A stretch of 64,000 nt of DNA. Origin: Bradysia coprophila. Lineage: Eukaryota; Arthropoda; Insecta; Diptera; Sciaridae. The stretch lies in assembly GCF_014529535.1 (NCBI RefSeq), contig NW_023504022.1, positions 4,274,986 through 4,338,985 on the forward strand, read 5' to 3'. The translations under genes were made by a program, and so were the position numbers. Below the pieces are notes generated by a model. It was not told the origin of the DNA. It saw nothing but the letters and a program-made list of their open reading frames with translations, and made no database searches. Of this stretch, positions 58,289-64,000 are shown in pieces. Position 1 is the first letter of the stretch. Every line of letters begins with the position of its first letter.

Positions 58289-58617
58289 GCAGCCTACATC
58301 TAGGCAGAAAAATATTCATTTTTTTGATGATTTCTATGAACCAAATTTTTTTTGAAAAAGTAAAATCATTAAAGCACTGGTTTGTGAGTCATAACCCACT
58401 TGGAGATTGCTGTGCACATTACACAAATTTAATTTACACAATCTGCAAAGGTTTCTCCAAGTGTGATAAGTTATCACTCACTATCCACAAACCAATTTTT
58501 CCTTTAAAAGTAACACATTTTTGCGTGCTTTAATGGTTTTACTTTTTCAACAAAAAAAAATTGATTCAGAGAAATCATCAAAAAAAGAATATTTTTCTGT
58601 CTATATGTAGGCTACAA
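58289..58617. mobile_element. Inverted-repeat element, GCCTACATCTAGGC ends
   Basis: Arms include GAAAAATATTC, TTTTTTGATGATTTCT, AAAGCAC..TTTGTG and complements around a centre near 58450. A related half occurs at 58660-58890 (GTAGCCTACATTTGGGC). Confidence 0.6.
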
Positions 58618-58889
58618 ATTTATAAAGAGTCCATAGCTCTTAAGAGAAATCTTTACTTGTCAAATTTGTAGCCTACATTTGGGCTCGAAAATATTACATT
58701 TTTAATGATAATCTTGCAATCGCATCCTTTTTGGAAAAAGTACTAACATCGTTAGGTGTTAGGTTTAAATGAAATATAGAAATGTTTTTGGTGAAGTATC
58801 CTAAGTCAGAGATACAACACCAAACGATGTTTTTACTGTTTCCAAAAAGGATGCGAGGGCAAAATTACCGTCAAAAATGTAACACGTCC

Positions 58890-59336
58890 TTTTCAAAGGC
58901 TTTTTTGTCCACTAAAAAGCACGGAAAGGATGGGATACTTTTTCAAATTGTAAGAAAACTCCTGTGGATTACGGCCCTTGCTTTGCTCTGAGCACTTGTT
59001 AATGCTTAATGAAGTTGTCGAGAAAAGAGAAAGAGCCGGCTTATATATGCACTTAAGTGCTACCAGATGTAGAACTTAGATTTGAACTGTTTGAGGCAAG
59101 GACACTGTTTCGGCTTCGGAATGTGAAAGAGACCTCAGAACAGTAATTAACTGCTTATCGTCAGTCCTTACTATCATTATCTCTTTACGAGACAGCATCA
59201 ACTAGGAAAATGCTCTCATAACAAAGTTAAATTTGTCCTCTGGAAACCGGAAAATTTACACAGCAACGAAAATCACCGTGATTACGTTGTATCATATGTT
59301 TATTAGTGAGCGGGTTGACTTTGTAATTGTTTTTAA
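58890..59336. other. Unassigned sequence
   Basis: Contains GGCCCTTGCTTTGCTCTGAG near 58974, similar to words at 15.76 and 52.43 kb. No gene seen. Confidence 0.4.
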
Positions 59337-59826
59337 TGTGTAGGCATCCTGTACGTTGTATTTACATTGTCTGCGATGAGAATGTAAATGAAACTTACAT
59401 GTTAGACTTTTCGATGATTTACATGCTATGCGCGATCATTTACATGCGCTGGTCGGTCATTTTTCGATGATTTTGTTTATGTTTTCACTTCACACAAACC
59501 ACGATATAAATTGGAATCTACACAGGCAGAACTATTTTTTGGTACACCTGCCATCGATAACATTAAGAAAACACTAAAATCACACTGAATTTATAGTTTA
59601 AAACAACAAAATCAAAAATTTTGCACTGAAACTGAGAATGACAACAACAAAGAAGTCAATTAAATACAGCCGAAATGGCGTGCACAACCGATGCCTACTA
59701 AATCAAAATGAAATTTTAGTTCAAAATGGATAGAAGTGGAAAGGTTCCGAAATGCTGCTTTATGCAAAATTGTTTCGTATTTTTCATCTTAGACAATGTA
59801 AATACAACGCACAGGATGCCTACACA
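59337..59826. mobile_element. 490-bp MITE with TTAA duplication
   Basis: TTAA at 59333-59336 and 59827-59830; ends TGTGTAGGCATCCTGTACGT and complement, continuing into TGTATTTACATTGTCT. TTAA targets are typical of piggyBac or Kolobok; superfamily not resolved. Confidence 0.8.
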
Positions 59827-59833
59827 TTAAAGA

Positions 59834-60144
59834 ACAGTACAGAAGAGCCTATGTGAATGAGTAATACATGTGTGCGAAATTAGGCGGTTCGCCTTCGGCT
59901 CACACGCCGCAAACATCGCACACATGTATTACTCATTTACATAGGCTCTACTGTAATCTACTATTATCTTCCTTGGTGAAATAATAGCAGTCAAAAAGGT
60001 GCTATTATTTCGCCGTCGGTAGATAAAATAGCGTATTCACCTCGGTCCAAAAGTTTATTTAGACACTTGGAGTTATACCATTCGCCTTCGGCTCATGCAA
60101 TAACTCCCCAAGTGTCTAAATAAACATGTGGACAGAGGTGAATA
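59834..60144. repeat. Three consecutive hairpins, two sharing the loop TTCGCCTTCGGCTCA
   Basis: Hairpin 1 59834-59954 (AGAGCCTATGTGAATGAGTA arms), hairpin 2 about 59960-60030 (GAAATAATAGCA arms), hairpin 3 60033-60144 (TTTATTTAGACACTTGG arms). Hairpins 1 and 3 carry TTCGCCTTCGGCTCA at the apex. Confidence 0.7.
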
Positions 60145-60475
60145 ATCTACTAAATTAACGTGTGTACCACTGTACCACTAGGTACGTTGAATTTACATCA
60201 CTGATTCATTGCTATGCAAATAATCAAGTGGTTGAGTGTTTTTTTTTCGGTTTTTCGGGTTGTTTTCTGTTTTATTTTTAATTTTATTTTGGTTCTGTTT
60301 AACTTGATTTCGATTGACTCCGTTCTGCTGCTTGTTCTGCTGCGTCTAAGGGATGTTTTTCGAAACAACCTTCCGATAATTTTTCCGTATTTCCATCGTA
60401 AGGTGGCACGAACAAACTTTGAGACACTAATTCAAGCGTAAAGTTTGCGGCTGTATCGTGTATAACGGACCAGTC

Positions 60476-63400
60476 CCCGGGTAAAAAAAAAGTGGTTGTG
60501 AGACGTCTCTTCGAGACAGCTATTTTGTATGGAGGCGAGACGTCTCTTTTTTGACCTTTGAGACTGGATTAGTTCTCATAATTCATCCAAAATTCATCCG
60601 AATTCATCTGAAACTGTTGAGAAGTCTTGTTTTAAATGTCTTTCGGAGATGTTTGAGACTGGATGAGTAGTCTCTTTTCAAACTTTTACGAGACTTTATG
60701 AGAATGTCAGAGTGGTCTCATTTTGTATATTCTTCGAGAATGTTTGAGACTGAACGAGAATACTTTTTGTTGGACTTCAAGAGACTGGTGAGAAGTCTCA
60801 TTTCGACCTGATTATACATTGTGAGACTGAAGGAGTGGTCTCATTTCGGCTTTTCGAGACGCTGTGAGACTGAAGGAGTGGTCTCATTTCGGCTTTTCGA
60901 GACGCTGTGAGACTGAAGGAGTGGTCTCATTTTGACTTTTTGAGACGATGTGAGACTGAAGGAGTGGTCTCATTAAGGATTTGTTAGACGTTATGAGAAT
61001 GGATGAGTGGTCTCATTATGGATTTGTTAGACGTTATGAGAATGGATGAGTGGTCTCATTTTGATAAGAAGAAATAGGATAAAAAAGACTGTTTGAGTTT
61101 TTCCGATACCCTGTGAGACTTCTCATTTTTGAGTTTTTCCGAGACCCTTTGAGACTTCTCATTTTTGAGTTTTTCCGAGACCCTATGAGACTTCTCATTT
61201 TTGAGTTTTTCCGAGACCCTTTGAGACTTCTAATCTTTGAGTTTTTCCGAGACCCTTTGAGACTTTTTATTCTTGAGTTTTTCCGAGACCCTTTGAGACT
61301 TCTCATTTTTGAGTTTTTCCGAGACCCTTTGAGACTCCTCATTTTTGAGTTTTTCCGATACCGTTTGAGACTACTCATATTTCATTGCTTTGGCCATGCT
61401 GTTAGACTATTTTCTTCTTTCGATATTATTTATCGGACGATTTGTTTATGTGAATATCTGTACTTCTATGTTGAGTTCATAGATGGCCACTGCCCTTTAC
61501 TTTTCTTATAATTCGCTAGATCAAATTGACTGAAATTATGTAGAATCGTTAGTAATATTTTTTTTTACCTTTTTGTAATGTTTTTTCCGGTCACCCATCC
61601 AAGTACTAACCGCGACGAATGATGCTTAACTTTCAATCTGGACGGCCATCGACGTTACTCATGTTGCTAAATCAGATATATGTATTTGTGGATCTAATTT
61701 TGAACCGTTGTTACAATTTCCGAGACCAGATGAGTAGTCTCATTTCTAAAGTTTTTTCTACTTTTGAGACCCGTTGAATGGTCTCATTTGAAGAAAATAT
61801 TTCCTTTGATTTGTGAGACCCGTTGAGTGGTCTCATTTGAAGAAAATATTTTCTTCGCTTTGTGAGACCCGTTGAGTGGTCTCATTTGAAGAAAATATTT
61901 TATTCCATTTTTGAGAACGGAAAAGTGGTCTCATTTCGAAAAAAAAAATTTTCTTCCAATTTTGAGAACGGAAAAGTGGTCTCATTTCGAGAAAATATTT
62001 TCTTCCAATTTTGAGAACGGAAAAGTGGTCTCATTTCGAGAAAATATTTTATTCCATTTTTGAGAACGGAAAAGTGGTCTCATTTCGAGAAAATATTTTC
62101 TTCCAATTTTGAGAACGGAAAAGTGTTCTCATTTCGAGAAAATATTTTATTCCATTTTTGAGAACGGAAAAGTGGTCTCATTTCGAGAAAATATTTTCTT
62201 CCAATTTTGAGAACGGAAAAGTGTTCTCATTTCGAGAAAATATTTTATTCCATTTTTGAGAACGGAAAAGTGGTCTCATTTCGAGAAAATATTTTCTTCC
62301 AATTTTGAGAACGGAAAAGTGGTCTCATTTCGAGAAAATATTTTATTCCATTTTTGAGAACAGAAAAGTGGTCTCATTTCGAAAAAAAAAAATTCTTCCA
62401 ATTTTGAGAACGGAAAAGTGTTCTCATTTCGAGAAAATATTTTATTCCATTTTTGAGAACGGAAAAGTGGTCTCATTTCGAGAAAATATTTTCTTCCAAT
62501 TTTGAGAACGGAAAAGTGGTCTCATTTCGAGAAAATATTTTATTCCATTTTTGAGAACGGAAAAGTGGTCTCATTTCGAGAAAATATTTTCTTCCAATTT
62601 TGAGAACGGAAAAGTGGTCTCATTTCGAGAAAATATTTTATTCCATTTTTGAGAACGGAAAAGTGGTCTCATTTCGAGAAAATATTTTACTCCAATTTTG
62701 AGAACGGAAAAGAGTTCTCATTTCGAGAAAATATTTTATTGGGATTTTGAGAACGGAAAAGTGTTCTCATTTCGAGAAAATATTTTCTTCCAATTTTGAG
62801 AACGGAAAAGTGGTCTCATTTCGAGAAAATATTTTATTCGAATTTTGAGAACAGAAAAGTGTTCTCATTTTGAGAAAATATTTTATTCGAATTTTGAGAA
62901 CAGAAAAGTGGTCTCATTTCGAGAAAATATTTTATTCGAATTTTGAGAACGGAAAAGTGTTCTCATTCGAGAAAATATTTTCTTTTAATTTTGAGAACGG
63001 AAAAGTGGTCTCATTTCGAGAAAATATTTTCTTCCAATTTTGAGAACGGAAAAGTGGTCTCATTTCGAGAAAATATTTTATTCCAATTTTGAGAACGGAA
63101 AAGTGGTCTCATTTCTAGAATAAAATATTTTCTCGAAATGAGACCACTTTTCTGTTCTCAAAATTCGAAAAAAATATTTTCTCGAAATGAGACCACTTTT
63201 CCGTTCTCAAAATTCGAATAAAATATTTTCTCGAAATGAGACCACTTTTCCGTTCTCAAAATTGGAAGAAAATATTTTCTCGAAATGAGACCACTTTTCC
63301 GTTCTCAAAATTCGAATAAAATATTTTCTCGAAATGAGACCACTTTTCCGTTCTCAAAATTCGAATAAAATATTTTCTCGAAATGAGACCACTTTTCCGT

Positions 63401-64000
63401 TCTCAAAATTCGAATAAAATATTTTCTCGAAATGAGACCACTTTTCCGTTCTCAAAATTCGAATAAAATATTTTCTCGAAATGAGACCACTTTTCCGTTC
63501 TCAAAATTCGAATAAAATATTTTCTCGAAATGAGAACACTTTTCCGTTCTCAAAATTCAAATAAAATATTTTCTCAAAATGAGAACACTTTTCTGTTCTC
63601 AAAATTCGAATAAAATATTTTCTCGAAATGAGACCACTTTTCTGTTCTCAAAATTGGAAGAAAATATTTTCTCGAAATGAGACCACTTTTCCGTTCTCAA
63701 AATTCGAATAAAATATTTTCTCGAAATGAGACCACTTTTCCGTTCTCAAAATTCAAATAAAATATTTTCTCAAAATGAGAACACTTTTCTGTTCTCAAAA
63801 TTCGAAAAAAATATTTTCTCGAAATGAGACCACTTTTCCGTTCTCAAAATTCGAATAAAATATTTTCTCGAAATGAGACCACTTTTCCGTTCTCAAAATT
63901 GGAAGAAAATATTTTCTCGAAATGAGACCACTTTTCCGTTCTCAAAATTCGAATAAAATATTTTCTCAAAATGAGAACACTTTTCTGTTCTCAAAATTCG
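60476..64000. mobile_element. Second giant GAGACC foldback element (cut by window end)
   Basis: Begins CCCGGGTAAAAAAAAAG and, like the first, continues with GTGAGACGTCTC, TTTGTATGGAGG and TTTGAGACTGG. 60800-61060 has GAGACTGAAGGAGTGGTCTC units. 61100-61380 has eight ~36-bp GAGACTTCTCATTTTTGAGT units. A unique spacer with a 5S rRNA-like segment follows. 61730-63113 holds ~48-bp units (GAGAACGGAAAAGTGGTCTC + ATTTCGAGAAAATATTTT). At about 63116 the array inverts and runs to the window end. The right terminus is not seen. Confidence 0.78.
61587..61634 (-). ncRNA. 5S rRNA-like segment, copy 2
   Basis: Plus strand CCGGTCACCCATCCAAGTAC then TAACCGCGACGAATGATGCTT; the complement matches 5S rRNA from GTTAAGCA to GGATGGGTGACCGG. 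It keeps the canonical GGATGGGTGACC where copy 1 is altered. Same position relative to the left end (about 1.1 kb) and same orientation as copy 1. Confidence 0.7.

Noticed and set aside
61034..61511. Open frames rich in RSLKGSRKNSKM or LRLLIFEFFRDP
   Set aside because: Both strands of the same 36-base repeat; composition artefact.

Overview
This window is eukaryotic. Coding exons are split by introns with GT..AG borders, several only about 60-180 bases long, the sequence is AT-rich, and most of it is transposon-derived. The gene content (a CUPID/DUF3338 cytohesin-adaptor gene, C2H2 zinc fingers, tRNA-type SINEs, hAT and TTAA-type MITEs) fits an insect, most likely a lower dipteran. That placement is inference; no species marker is present.

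Layout. 0.27-1.5 kb: a six-exon zinc-finger gene (+). 3-5 kb: nested MITEs. 5.7-6.8 kb: a possible PD-(D/E)XK nuclease-like gene with two frameshifts (+). 6.9-8.7 kb: a repeat family with GACCCGTACGAA ends. 8.9-9.6 kb: a copy of the 3' end of the CUPID gene (-). 10.1-17.8 kb: small three-exon gene A (+), whose second intron holds a 2.9 kb LTR element, MITEs and a 153-bp tandem array. 22.5-25.1 kb: three exons of the CUPID gene (-). 25.5-27.8 kb: nested MITEs and a GGACTGTCC foldback element. 29.3-32.5 kb: gene B, paralogue of A (+). 34.8-38.8 kb: a giant foldback element made of GAGACC hairpin repeats. 38.95-39.5 kb: a copy of the 5' part of the CUPID exon (-). 40.4-42.7 kb: a three-exon gene C (basic motif, AT-hook, SUMO-type motifs) (+). 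43.5-60.4 kb: almost entirely repeats (hAT elements, palindromes, MITEs, tandem repeats). 60.5-64 kb: a second GAGACC foldback element, cut by the window end.

The main architectural point is a repeated module: a CUPID-gene piece on the minus strand, then a conserved ~150-bp upstream block, then a plus-strand three-exon gene. It occurs at 8.9-17.8, 22-32.5 and 38.9-42.7 kb in the same orientation. It looks like an old tandem duplication in which each copy kept different parts and was later invaded by different transposons. Because copies can be compared inside the window, several insertions have visible empty sites.

The most unusual signal is in the two giant foldback elements. They share CCCGRGT-type ends, large arrays of GAGACC...GGTCTC hairpin units, and, at the same relative place and orientation, a segment closely resembling the internal promoter region of 5S rRNA (minus strand). 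The same end motif occurs on a 355-bp foldback MITE, which suggests one family spanning MITE to giant foldback forms.
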